In this document: in pieces, positions 25,691 through 32,914 of the stretch
How the letters are laid out: each line of letters starts with the position of its first letter
How positions within the stretch are numbered: position 1 is the stretch's first letter
Source of the DNA: JALQUL01 sp964556425
GTDB lineage: Bacteria; Pseudomonadota; Gammaproteobacteria; Burkholderiales; Burkholderiaceae_C
DNA length: 49,446 bases
Reading direction: 5' to 3'
NCBI GenBank assembly: GCA_964556425.1
Contig: CAZKWC010000018.1
Coordinates: forward strand, 1-49,446
Made by a program: the position numbers and the translations under genes
The notes under the pieces: model-generated
What the model saw: the letters and a program-made list of their open reading frames with translations, nothing else
Database searches by the model: none
What the model was told of the DNA's origin: nothing

Positions 25691-25716
25691 AAAAAAACAC
25701 CCTCAAAAGAGGGTGT
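25691..25716 (-). terminator. Intrinsic terminator for the glutathione transferase gene
   Basis: ACACCCTC (25697-25704) and GAGGGTGT (25709-25716) form a perfect 8-bp stem with AAAA loop. The minus strand continues with seven T. It lies 46 bp after the minus-strand gene and 8 bp after the convergent ABC exporter gene. Confidence 0.85.
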
Positions 25717-25762
25717 AAAGCTTGCTGCTGAAAAATAAAAAAATAAATACGGTTTATAGGCT

Positions 25763-26449
25763 TTAAACCCGAGATTCGCCATGCAATTTTTTGGCGTTTT
25801 CATCGTAATGGGCAATTGCAGTGGTTTCTGCTAGCGCATCAAGACGCCACTCTTGCATATTAGGATGGGCTAACATGGTCTGCATGTATTCTTGAGCAGG
25901 ACCATTGAGCTGCACGTTATAACTATTAAAGCGCCAAATAACAGGCGCAAACATAGCGTCTGCAATAGAGAACTCTCCAAACAAATAATCGCCACCGGTT
26001 ATAGGGGCAAAGTCGGTGCGTGCTTGATTCCAGATGGCTTCAATACGATTGATATCGGATTGCACCTCTGGACTAATTGGCCGGCCTTCTAACTCAAGCT
26101 TAACGTTCATACCCATATTGCCACGTAAATGACCAAAACCAGAATGCATTTCTGCACAAACGCTGCGTGCTCGGGCACGACTTAAAGGGTCTTTTGGCCA
26201 AAGATTTTTATCCGGGTAACGCTCGGCCAAAAATTCGGCAATAGCCAAAGTATCCCAAATTTGAAAGTCATTTAAATGCAAGCAAGGTACAAGTCCGTTG
26301 CCAGAGTAAGCTCGGTGCATGTCGCTTGGGCCACGGCCGGCCACATCGACGATTTTTTTGGAACAAGTAATATCAAAATGCTTCACTATTAGCCAGGGGC
26401 GTAGTGACCAAGAAGAATAATTTTTATTTCCGATATAAAGTGTCAGCAT
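25763..26449 (-). CDS. Glutathione S-transferase family protein
   Basis: Cytosolic protein of 228 residues with an N-terminal thioredoxin-like domain starting LTLYIGNKNYSSWSLRPWL. The serine of NYSSWS is the likely glutathione-activating residue. The ExxxIWDTLAIAEFLAERYPDKNLWP segment supplies the glutathione-binding region (about 62-84), and an all-helical C-terminal domain follows. It belongs to the SSWSLRPW subgroup of bacterial GSTs. It is convergent with the ABC exporter and divergent from gdhA. Confidence 0.9.
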   Translation of the reverse strand: MLTLYIGNKNYSSWSLRPWLIVKHFDITCSKKIVDVAGRGPSDMHRAYSGNGLVPCLHLNDFQIWDTLAIAEFLAERYPDKNLWPKDPLSRARARSVCAEMHSGFGHLRGNMGMNVKLELEGRPISPEVQSDINRIEAIWNQARTDFAPITGGDYLFGEFSIADAMFAPVIWRFNSYNVQLNGPAQEYMQTMLAHPNMQEWRLDALAETTAIAHYDENAKKLHGESRV

Positions 26450-26826
26450 ATAGGGCGTTCCAAAAAATAAAAAATAATGTGAATCGGAAAAACCTAGTCT
26501 CGCTTCAAGTCAATTCAAAAAGAAATAATCGGGGAATATTACAATCGATTGTTTTGATCAAAGATTCAGTTCCGACACAACATAGTAAACTAAAAAAACC
26601 ATTTGTGCTTTAGTAAAAAACCCTTGTTTTAAAAAATTTTGACTATTTTCTGCAAACTTAGCAAAAATAATAAGCTTTTGATCAATTCTTTTGACTTATT
26701 ATGCACACATGCAATAATTGCATTATACAAAATTTGCATAATAGTTAAATATCAAAGCCTTAGACATTTTGTGAAGAGAGGACTATGCTTGCCTTGTTCT
26801 TAACTTACAAAACAAGGATTTAAAAA
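26450..26826. promoter_or_regulatory. Divergent GST-gdhA regulatory region with TGCAAT dyad
   Basis: This 377-bp AT-rich gap holds no convincing gene. ATGCAAT (26709-26715) and ATTGCAT (26717-26723) form a perfect dyad around one A. A further TATGCA lies just upstream and ATTTGCATAAT just downstream, so TGCA half-sites are clustered within 45 bp, ~105-130 bp before the gdhA ATG. They are candidate regulator sites. Promoter hexamers are not clear enough to assign. Confidence 0.4.
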
Positions 26827-28173
26827 ATGCTTCATCCAAGCACACATGCAAGTGCCAGCACACTTCAAGGCCAAGCCATCAGCAATGGTCAACATCCTAC
26901 CCATACCCTCCCCTCTTATTTACAAGCTGATAATTTAGGCCCATGGGGTAATTTTTTACAGCAAGTCGATAGAGTGACCCCTTATTTAGGGCATTTAGGG
27001 AAGTGGGCTGAAACACTCAAAAGGCCTAAACGCACCTTAATTGTGGATGTGCCTATTCATTTAGACAACGGCACAGTGGCCCATTTTGAAGGCTACCGTG
27101 TTCAACACAATACATCCCGCGGCCCTGGCAAGGGAGGAGTGCGTTTTCATCAAGATGTTACGCTATCAGAGGTAATGGCTTTATCGGCTTGGATGAGCAT
27201 TAAAAATGCAGCCGTTAACGTGCCTTATGGCGGAGCCAAAGGTGGTATTAGAGTCAATCCCAAAACTCTCTCAATTGGCGAACTAGAACGTATGACTAGA
27301 CGTTACACCAGCGAAATTGGCATCATTATTGGGCCCACCAAAGATATTCCCGCACCAGACGTCAATACCAATGAACAAATCATGGCTTGGATGATGGATA
27401 CCTATTCTATGAATGAGGGGGCTACCGCTACCGGTGTAGTGACGGGTAAACCCATACATTTGGGTGGCTCTTTAGGCCGTAAAGATGCAACTGGTCGAGG
27501 CGTTTTTACAGTAGGTGTAGAAGCAGCTAAACATACCGGTTTAGATATTAGCAAGGCCAAAATTGCGATTCAAGGTTTTGGCAATGTAGGCGGTGTAGCG
27601 GGTCGCTTATTTGCCGAAACAGGTGCAAAAATTGTGGCAGTACAAGATCATGGAGGCACTATTTATTCAGGTGGTGGGCTTAATGTAGCTGCACTCTTGG
27701 CGCATGTTGCAGCCAATGGTAGCGTAGCTGGTTTTGAACAAGCCGAAGTAATTGCCAATGAATTATTTTGGGAAGTCGATTGTGACATCTTGATTCCAGC
27801 GGCACTGGAATCACAAATTACCACCGCTAATGCACACAAAATAAAAGCCTCAATGATTATTGAAGGCGCCAATGGCCCCACTACTCCGGCGGCCGATGAT
27901 ATTTTACAAGAACGTAATATTTTAGTTTTACCCGATGTAATTGCCAACGCCGGTGGGGTAACCGTGAGTTATTTTGAATGGGTACAAGATTTCTCGAGTT
28001 TCTTTTGGGATGAAGATGAAATTAATAAACGCTTAGTAAAAATTATGCAAGAAGCCTTTGCTGCCGTTTGGCAAGTGGCTCAAGACAATAAGGTAAGTCT
28101 TAGAACAGCGACCTTTATTGTCGCATGCAAACGCATTTTACATGCTCGTGAGTTAAGAGGTTTGTACCCTTAA
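26827..28173 (+). CDS. gdhA: Glu/Leu/Phe/Val dehydrogenase family, glutamate dehydrogenase
   Basis: Oxidative deamination of glutamate to 2-oxoglutarate (or the reverse) in the cytosol. It has 448 residues, close to the hexameric ~430-450 class. Visible motifs are GPGKGGVRFH (about 99-108), the catalytic-lysine loop NVPYGGAKGGIRV (about 134-146), and the Rossmann loop GFGNVGG (about 257-263). AAGGA lies eight bases before the ATG. A strong terminator follows. The sequence looks like the NAD-type catabolic form common in Burkholderiales; cofactor preference is an inference. Confidence 0.93.
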   Translation: MLHPSTHASASTLQGQAISNGQHPTHTLPSYLQADNLGPWGNFLQQVDRVTPYLGHLGKWAETLKRPKRTLIVDVPIHLDNGTVAHFEGYRVQHNTSRGPGKGGVRFHQDVTLSEVMALSAWMSIKNAAVNVPYGGAKGGIRVNPKTLSIGELERMTRRYTSEIGIIIGPTKDIPAPDVNTNEQIMAWMMDTYSMNEGATATGVVTGKPIHLGGSLGRKDATGRGVFTVGVEAAKHTGLDISKAKIAIQGFGNVGGVAGRLFAETGAKIVAVQDHGGTIYSGGGLNVAALLAHVAANGSVAGFEQAEVIANELFWEVDCDILIPAALESQITTANAHKIKASMIIEGANGPTTPAADDILQERNILVLPDVIANAGGVTVSYFEWVQDFSSFFWDEDEINKRLVKIMQEAFAAVWQVAQDNKVSLRTATFIVACKRILHARELRGLYP

Positions 28174-28182
28174 ATTGTCACT

Positions 28183-28229
28183 GCCTGATCAAATATCAAT
28201 ATAAGATTGGATTTGATCGGGCTTTTTTT
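28183..28229 (+). terminator. Intrinsic terminator of gdhA
   Basis: GCCTGATCAAAT (28183-28194) pairs with ATTTGATCGGGC (28211-28222), with one T-G pair, followed by seven T. It starts 9 bp after the stop. Confidence 0.92.
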
Positions 28230-28293
28230 ATAAAAAATAATTGAAAAAGATCCATCTTTTTTACCTATGATGAGTTTTTGGAGGAAGCGGTAT

Positions 28294-29214
28294 TTAAAGA
28301 TGGAGTTGATCTAGTTGAAATACAAATCCTGTAGCGGGTTGGCCCTCTGTAAATGAATTATTCAAAGGATTAATACTCCATAATTCAGCCATTTCTATGA
28401 CACCTGTTTCATCCAGAAATACACCATTTTCAGGGCTATCTTCGTCCTCATCTTCTCCAATAAATGTAAATATTTTGTCTTCGGCCTCCGATAAATTCAA
28501 ACCATCTAAACAGGGAAGCTTCAACAAAACTTCCTCAGGAGTTTGTTTGCCTAAATTAGCATAGAGGCCTTCGCCAAAAGAAAACACCCTCACCATTTCG
28601 CCTTTTAAAAACCTCGCCCAAGCAATAAACCCAACTACTCTATAACTTCCAAAAAACTGCACATCATCAAACTTCTGTGCCAAGCGTTGTGCTAACTTAT
28701 CAAACTGTTGACCAATTCCGTTATGCCTATCTTCTGTATGCATCACTGGATAAGGAAGACTAGTACCCACTACCAATACCCAGCCTTCAAGTGGCGGTGA
28801 TACAAAGATCCAGTTCCTTTTATCTCGCTTATCCAATGAGGGAATAGCGACTCCTAAACCAGACTCCCAATTGGCAACTTGGTAGGACTTAGCTTGTAAT
28901 GCTTCAATCACTAGAGAGGAATCATTGGAAGCTATAGCAAACCAATTCACTTTATAAGCAAAGTCAATTGCTTGATCTGGGGTTTCATCAAAAATTACAG
29001 GAGTGTATGAGTAGTCTTGAGTTAAACCAGAACGACTGATGGGAGCCTTGGTCTTGACCTGACTTATCTCAGTCAAGCCAGATACACTGCTTGTATCGGA
29101 ATCTAACTTATCGATTTTTGATAGGTTCAAGGACTCATTGAATGCTGCTGGTGTTGCAGATTGAGGTGTGTTTGCAATTCTTAAAAATTCCAATAAACGA
29201 CTTAAAAAACTCAT
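28294..29214 (-). CDS. Unrecognised soluble protein
   Basis: I do not recognise this protein of about 306 residues (from ATG 29214; a TTG at 29226 is also in frame). It has no signal peptide and no transmembrane helix. Residues ~1-75 are low-complexity, rich in Ser/Thr/Asn. The rest appears globular, with aromatic and glycine-rich patches (NWIFVSPPLEGWVLVVG near 135-151, GSYRVVGFIAWARFLKGEMVRVFSFGEG near 194-221) and a very acidic stretch near 250-262. The pattern recalls bacterial immunity or housekeeping proteins that contain a W-V-G-strand repeat, but that is only an impression. It is divergent from the glutamine-synthetase-like gene and shares its regulatory region. Confidence 0.7.
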   Translation of the reverse strand: MSFLSRLLEFLRIANTPQSATPAAFNESLNLSKIDKLDSDTSSVSGLTEISQVKTKAPISRSGLTQDYSYTPVIFDETPDQAIDFAYKVNWFAIASNDSSLVIEALQAKSYQVANWESGLGVAIPSLDKRDKRNWIFVSPPLEGWVLVVGTSLPYPVMHTEDRHNGIGQQFDKLAQRLAQKFDDVQFFGSYRVVGFIAWARFLKGEMVRVFSFGEGLYANLGKQTPEEVLLKLPCLDGLNLSEAEDKIFTFIGEDEDEDSPENGVFLDETGVIEMAELWSINPLNNSFTEGQPATGFVFQLDQLHL

Positions 29215-29330
29215 ATTTAGGCTCAATTCAATTCAAGGTAAACTCATTTTAGCGTAGTTAGTAACTACTTATCTCTATTATTATTTTGAGCTTAGTGCAT
29301 CCTATTTCATAATTAAAAAACTCAAGTAAA

Positions 29331-29346
29331 TGATCACAAATATAAA
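29331..29346. promoter_or_regulatory. Distal candidate GntR operator
   Basis: TGATCACAAATATAAA matches the proximal copy at 29383-29398 in 15 of 16 bases. The right half-site is intact and the left arm (GTAAA) is degenerate. The TGATCA cores are 52 bp apart, about five helical turns, and the copy lies just upstream of the -35 hexamer. Confidence 0.55.
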
Positions 29347-29351
29347 TTAAT

Positions 29352-29380
29352 TTGACAAAATTAGCCATATTAAGTAAATT
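29352..29380 (+). promoter_or_regulatory. Predicted sigma70 promoter of the ligase-aminotransferase-gntR unit
   Basis: TTGACA (29352-29357), a 17-base spacer and TAAATT (29375-29380) form a near-consensus promoter. The predicted start near 29387 falls within the proximal palindrome, so a bound regulator should block it. Confidence 0.6.
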
Positions 29381-29393
29381 TGTGATCACAAAT
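29378..29393. promoter_or_regulatory. Proximal candidate GntR operator, perfect palindrome
   Basis: ATTTGTGATCACAAAT is a perfect 16-bp palindrome that covers the end of the -10 hexamer and the likely transcription start. The GT...AC pattern is like GntR-family sites. It differs from a CRP site because the TGTGA and TCACA arms overlap without the six-base spacer. The GntR regulator encoded at 32009 is the obvious candidate to bind it. Confidence 0.6.
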
Positions 29394-29413
29394 ACAAAAT
29401 ATGGTTGAATTTT

Positions 29414-30520
29414 ATGAATCCCTCATTAATCAAATTTCTTAACGAAAATCGAATTCACGAAGTCGAATGTGTGATTCCTGATATGACAGGAATTGCTAGA
29501 GGAAAAATTTTGCCGCGTGATTTATTTTTATCGGCTGGCGAAATGCGTCTGCCTAAAAGTGTGTTGCTCAATACCGTTAATGGACAGCAACCCGACAATG
29601 GCCCTTACGTAGGTGATACCGACCCCGATATGGTCTGTGTACCCGATGCCGATACCGTCAGAATTGTGCCTTGGGCAGCAGAGCCTGTGGCAGTCGTCAT
29701 TCACGACTGCCAAGAGTGGGATGGTTCAGCGGTTGCGCTCTCGCCAAGAAGTGTTTTACGCAAAGTTTTAAAGCTCTACCAAGACAAGGGTTGGGATCCA
29801 ATTGTGGCGCCTGAAATGGAGTTTTATTTGGTGGCCAAACAGAATAATCCTCATGAACCACTGCANNNNNNNNNNNNNNNNNNNNNNNNNNNNNNNNNNN
29901 NNNNNNNNNNNNNNNNNNNNNNNNNNNNNNNNNNNNNNNNNNNNNNNNNNNNNNNNNNNNNNNNNGATAGCTCCACAGGACAAAATATTTTTAGTTTAGC
30001 GGACGGTAGCGCCAGCCCTTATTTTGAACAATACATTGCAGGCCTACAACAATATATTCCGCAGCTCATGCCTATGTTTGCCCCTTATGTGAACTCTTAC
30101 AGGCGTTTATCACCCTTTATGTCGGCACCTATTAACGTGCGTTGGGGTAATGATAATCGCACCTGTGGCATTCGAATTCCAAAATCGGGCGCATCGGCTA
30201 GGCGGGTAGAAAACCGAGTGCCTGGTGTAGATGTCAACCCCTATTTAGCAATGGCAGCCACTTTAGCCTGCGGTTATTTGGGTATGCATGAACAATTAAG
30301 CGCTAGTGCCCCCACCATTGATAGCGCGTGGAATGTAAGCCATGAACTGCCTAGACATCTTGAAGATGCAATTGAAGCAATGCGAGCCTGCGAGCCAATG
30401 CATGAAGTTTTAGGCAGTGCTTTTGTAGAAGCCTTTTGCGCAGTAAAAGAACTAGAGTATGCCACCTACAACCGAGTCATTAGCTCTTGGGAGCGCGAAC
30501 ATTTATTGTTATTAGTTTAA
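29414..30520 (+). CDS. Glutamine synthetase family ligase, interrupted by an assembly gap
   Basis: ATP-dependent glutamate-amine ligase of the GlnA/PuuA superfamily. About 150 residues precede a 100-N gap and about 184 follow. The N-terminal domain has VECVIPDMTGIARGKILP, and the C-terminal part has YRRLSPFMSAPINVRWGNDNRTCGIRIP and RRVENRVPGVDVNPYLAMAATLACG, closer to the gamma-glutamylpolyamine synthetase group than to nitrogen-assimilatory GlnA. The central catalytic portion, with the metal-binding glutamates and HxHxS-type loop, falls in the gap. I chose ATG 29414; a TTG at 29405 is also in frame. The frame agrees across the gap, but this may be chance. It heads the run with aminotransferase and GntR genes. 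Confidence 0.85.
   Translation: MNPSLIKFLNENRIHEVECVIPDMTGIARGKILPRDLFLSAGEMRLPKSVLLNTVNGQQPDNGPYVGDTDPDMVCVPDADTVRIVPWAAEPVAVVIHDCQEWDGSAVALSPRSVLRKVLKLYQDKGWDPIVAPEMEFYLVAKQNNPHEPLXXXXXXXXXXXXXXXXXXXXXXXXXXXXXXXXXXDSSTGQNIFSLADGSASPYFEQYIAGLQQYIPQLMPMFAPYVNSYRRLSPFMSAPINVRWGNDNRTCGIRIPKSGASARRVENRVPGVDVNPYLAMAATLACGYLGMHEQLSASAPTIDSAWNVSHELPRHLEDAIEAMRACEPMHEVLGSAFVEAFCAVKELEYATYNRVISSWEREHLLLLV
29866..29965. other. Assembly gap of exactly 100 N
   Basis: A placeholder gap inside the glutamine-synthetase-family gene. The flanking coding parts total about 334 residues while family members usually have about 440-450, so roughly 110 residues (about 330 bases) are probably missing rather than 33. 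Confidence 0.95.
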
Positions 30521-30587
30521 CAATAACGCCCTTTGCGTTTTATCTCAACAGCCCTCTTGAATCAGTTGTAAAAAATTGAAAGCTCTT

Positions 30588-31946
30588 ATGAAAACCATCA
30601 TTAGCCCGCAAAAATTAGCCCAATTAACAGCGCATGAACAAGCTCTATTTGTAGAGCGCAACCCTATTTCCAAAGCTATTTCTGAACGTGCCAACCAACA
30701 TTTAATGTTTGGCGTACCACTGCACTGGATGAATGATTGGTCCACACCTTTTGCCCTGCAGGTTGCTAGTGCTAATGGCAACACATTAACAGATGCAGAT
30801 GGTCACCAACTAATCGATTTTTGCCTAGGCGACACCGGAGCCATGTTTGGGCACTCACCACCAGCAGTGGCAAAACTAATTCAAGAACAAGCCACTCTGG
30901 GTTATACGGCTATGCTGCCAAGCGAAGATGCGGCTATAGTGGGCGAGTTGTTAGCAGAACATTTTGATTTACCTATGTGGCAATTTGCCATGACCGCCAC
31001 CGACGCCAATCGCTTTGTTTTGCGCTGGATGAGAGCCCTTACCAAGCGCCCTACTCTGTTGGTGTTTAATGGTTGTTACCACGGTACGGTCGATGATGTT
31101 TTTGTAGATTTAATTGATGGCAAAGCGACTCAACGCAATAGTCTTTTAGGTCAAGTCCATGACCTTACCCAAACTACCAGAGTCATTGAGTTCAATGATT
31201 TACCAGCATTAGAAAAAGCACTAGCAAAGGGCGATGTAGCTTGTGTGTTGGCTGAACCTGTTATGACCAATATTGGTATGGTCTTACCTGAGCCCAATTT
31301 TTGGCCTCAAGCGATTGAACTCATACATCAATATGGCAGTTATTTAGTCATGGATGAAACCCATACCATTAGTAGTGGGCCTGGTGGTTATTGCAAAGCC
31401 CACGGCTTAACACCCGATGCTTTGGTACTTGGGAAACCATTAGGCGGTGGCATACCCTGTGCTGCTTATGGTTTTAGCAAAGAGTTAGCGACCTTAGCTG
31501 TCGCTACTAAACGCAGTGCTCCTCCAGGGCATTCGGGTATTGGCACTACCCTGACTGCTAATATACTGGCCATGAAAGCCATGCGAGCTACGCTCTCTGA
31601 AATCATGACACCGGCTACGTTTGCCCCTATGCATCAACTCGCCCATGTTTTGGCCAATGGCTTAGAAGCCATCATTCAAAAGCACCAACTCCCTTGGTGC
31701 GTTAGTCAAGTAGGCGCTAGAGCAGAATTTCAGTTTTGTGCAACACGTCCACAAAACGGTTCACAAGCAGAGGCAGCTATGAATCCTGCGTTAGAGCAAT
31801 ACCTGCATTTGTATTTACTTAATCGGAGCGTGTTAATTACCCCCTTTCATAATATGATGCTGATTTGCCCCGCTACTCGTCCTGAAAATGTGCAACAATT
31901 ATTGAACTGTTTTGATCAAGCACTTAGCAGTTTAGTCATTGATTAA
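30588..31946 (+). CDS. Class III PLP-dependent aminotransferase
   Basis: Fold-type I pyridoxal-phosphate enzyme of about 452 residues related to glutamate-1-semialdehyde aminomutase and omega-aminotransferases. Visible features are the NGCYHGTVDD loop (about 162-171), the cofactor aspartate in LVMDETHTISSGPGGY (about 250-265) and the Schiff-base lysine in LVLGKPLGGGIPCAAYG (about 277-293). It is not the haem-pathway HemL because its context is the ligase/GntR/MFS run. I chose ATG 30588 over a TTG at 30576. It starts 67 bp after the ligase stop and probably shares its transcript. It could transaminate the amine or amino acid handled by the neighbouring ligase. Confidence 0.87.
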   Translation: MKTIISPQKLAQLTAHEQALFVERNPISKAISERANQHLMFGVPLHWMNDWSTPFALQVASANGNTLTDADGHQLIDFCLGDTGAMFGHSPPAVAKLIQEQATLGYTAMLPSEDAAIVGELLAEHFDLPMWQFAMTATDANRFVLRWMRALTKRPTLLVFNGCYHGTVDDVFVDLIDGKATQRNSLLGQVHDLTQTTRVIEFNDLPALEKALAKGDVACVLAEPVMTNIGMVLPEPNFWPQAIELIHQYGSYLVMDETHTISSGPGGYCKAHGLTPDALVLGKPLGGGIPCAAYGFSKELATLAVATKRSAPPGHSGIGTTLTANILAMKAMRATLSEIMTPATFAPMHQLAHVLANGLEAIIQKHQLPWCVSQVGARAEFQFCATRPQNGSQAEAAMNPALEQYLHLYLLNRSVLITPFHNMMLICPATRPENVQQLLNCFDQALSSLVID

Positions 31947-32008
31947 TACGCTTTTGTTATGCCCCCCAACCTGCAATAACAGTACTGACTGAAGCATACT
32001 CTCAACTT

Positions 32009-32686
32009 ATGACAACTCAAGATTCTGTTACATCTTCTGCAGTAAGTAGTACACAGCAAGATACGATTTATCAGCAACTCAGGCAATGGATCACGGTAGG
32101 TAAATTTTTACCTGGCGAGCGACTTAAAATTAGAACCGTTGCTAAGCAAATGCAGGTCGGTGAAATGCCGGTTCGAGCTGCCTTGCAACGCCTTGCGGCT
32201 GAGGGTGCTTTAGTGAATAGTCCTAATGCAGGCGTTGCCATCCCTAGGCTCTCGCTGCCCGAGTTTGATGACTTAGTACAAATGCGTTTATTGCTTGAAG
32301 GTGAAGCAGCAGAAAAAGGCAGTATTCGATTAAGCCCATCTCAAGCACAACAGTTGCAATCCTTGTGCGAACAAATGCAGAGAAGTCTTGAAAAAAAAGA
32401 TGCATCTGCTTATTTAGCCGCCAACGAAGATTTTCATATTATTTTATATAAAGCAGCAGGTTCACCATTATTGTTTCAACTCATAGATACCCTCTGGTTA
32501 AAAGCTGGACCCATTTCCAACCAGTTATTTGAAACCGAAGCCGCCTATCCAGTGCTTAATCAAGCACATCAAGAATTAATATTCGCATTAAAAAATACCG
32601 ATAGCCAAGGTGTAAGACGAGCTATAGAAAAAGATATTTTTGTGGCTAGTCAATTTGTAAGAGCTCAGATTAAGAAAAAAACCTAA
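32009..32686 (+). CDS. GntR-family regulator with FCD domain
   Basis: DNA-binding repressor of 225 residues. The winged helix-turn-helix occupies about residues 18-85 (TIYQQLRQWITVGKFLPGERL, then VGEMPVRAALQRLAAEGAL). The C-terminal all-helical FCD ligand domain follows (about 90-215), with the D/H metal or ligand residues in NEDFHIILYKAAG and HQELIFAL. Members bind carboxylic or amino-acid ligands. It begins 62 bp after the aminotransferase, so it is likely part of the same transcript and autoregulated through the palindromes upstream of the ligase gene. Confidence 0.92.
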   Translation: MTTQDSVTSSAVSSTQQDTIYQQLRQWITVGKFLPGERLKIRTVAKQMQVGEMPVRAALQRLAAEGALVNSPNAGVAIPRLSLPEFDDLVQMRLLLEGEAAEKGSIRLSPSQAQQLQSLCEQMQRSLEKKDASAYLAANEDFHIILYKAAGSPLLFQLIDTLWLKAGPISNQLFETEAAYPVLNQAHQELIFALKNTDSQGVRRAIEKDIFVASQFVRAQIKKKT

Positions 32687-32787
32687 GGGCTTTCAGGCAT
32701 GATGCTGATTTAGATATGTATAGCCATTACTATGGGTGAATAAATCCATGAAATTGCTTATCAAAGCCCGTTACATGAATGAATCTT

Positions 32788-32884
32788 AAAAAGTTAACTT
32801 TTTACAAAGAATTGCTATAAACTGAATTTGTATTATTTTGTACGATTTTGTGTTTTATTTTGGTTGTTCAAATTTTAAACAACC
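32788..32884. promoter_or_regulatory. Two dyads upstream of the OFA transporter
   Basis: AAAAAGTTAACTTTTT (32788-32803) is a perfect 16-bp palindrome. GGTTGTT (32862-32868) and AACAACC (32878-32884) form a second dyad with nine bases between, 30 bp before the transporter ATG. Neither resembles the TGATCA sites upstream of the ligase. They are candidate operators or leader hairpins in the 228-bp gap. Confidence 0.35.
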
Positions 32885-32914
32885 CACTTGAGACTATTTA
32901 CACAAGGGGTCTTT

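Noticed and set aside
26404..26613. 69-residue basic open frame between GST and gdhA
   Set aside because: It overlaps the GST start on the other strand and looks like random AT-rich coding (many Lys/Asn).
29378..29393. The TGTGATCACA palindrome as a CRP site
   Set aside because: CRP sites need six bases between TGTGA and TCACA; here the arms overlap. A GntR-type site fits better with the neighbouring regulator.
30588..31946. Aminotransferase as HemL (glutamate-1-semialdehyde aminomutase)
   Set aside because: The context is catabolic, and the sequence around the cofactor lysine and N-terminus fits the broader class III group better than HemL.
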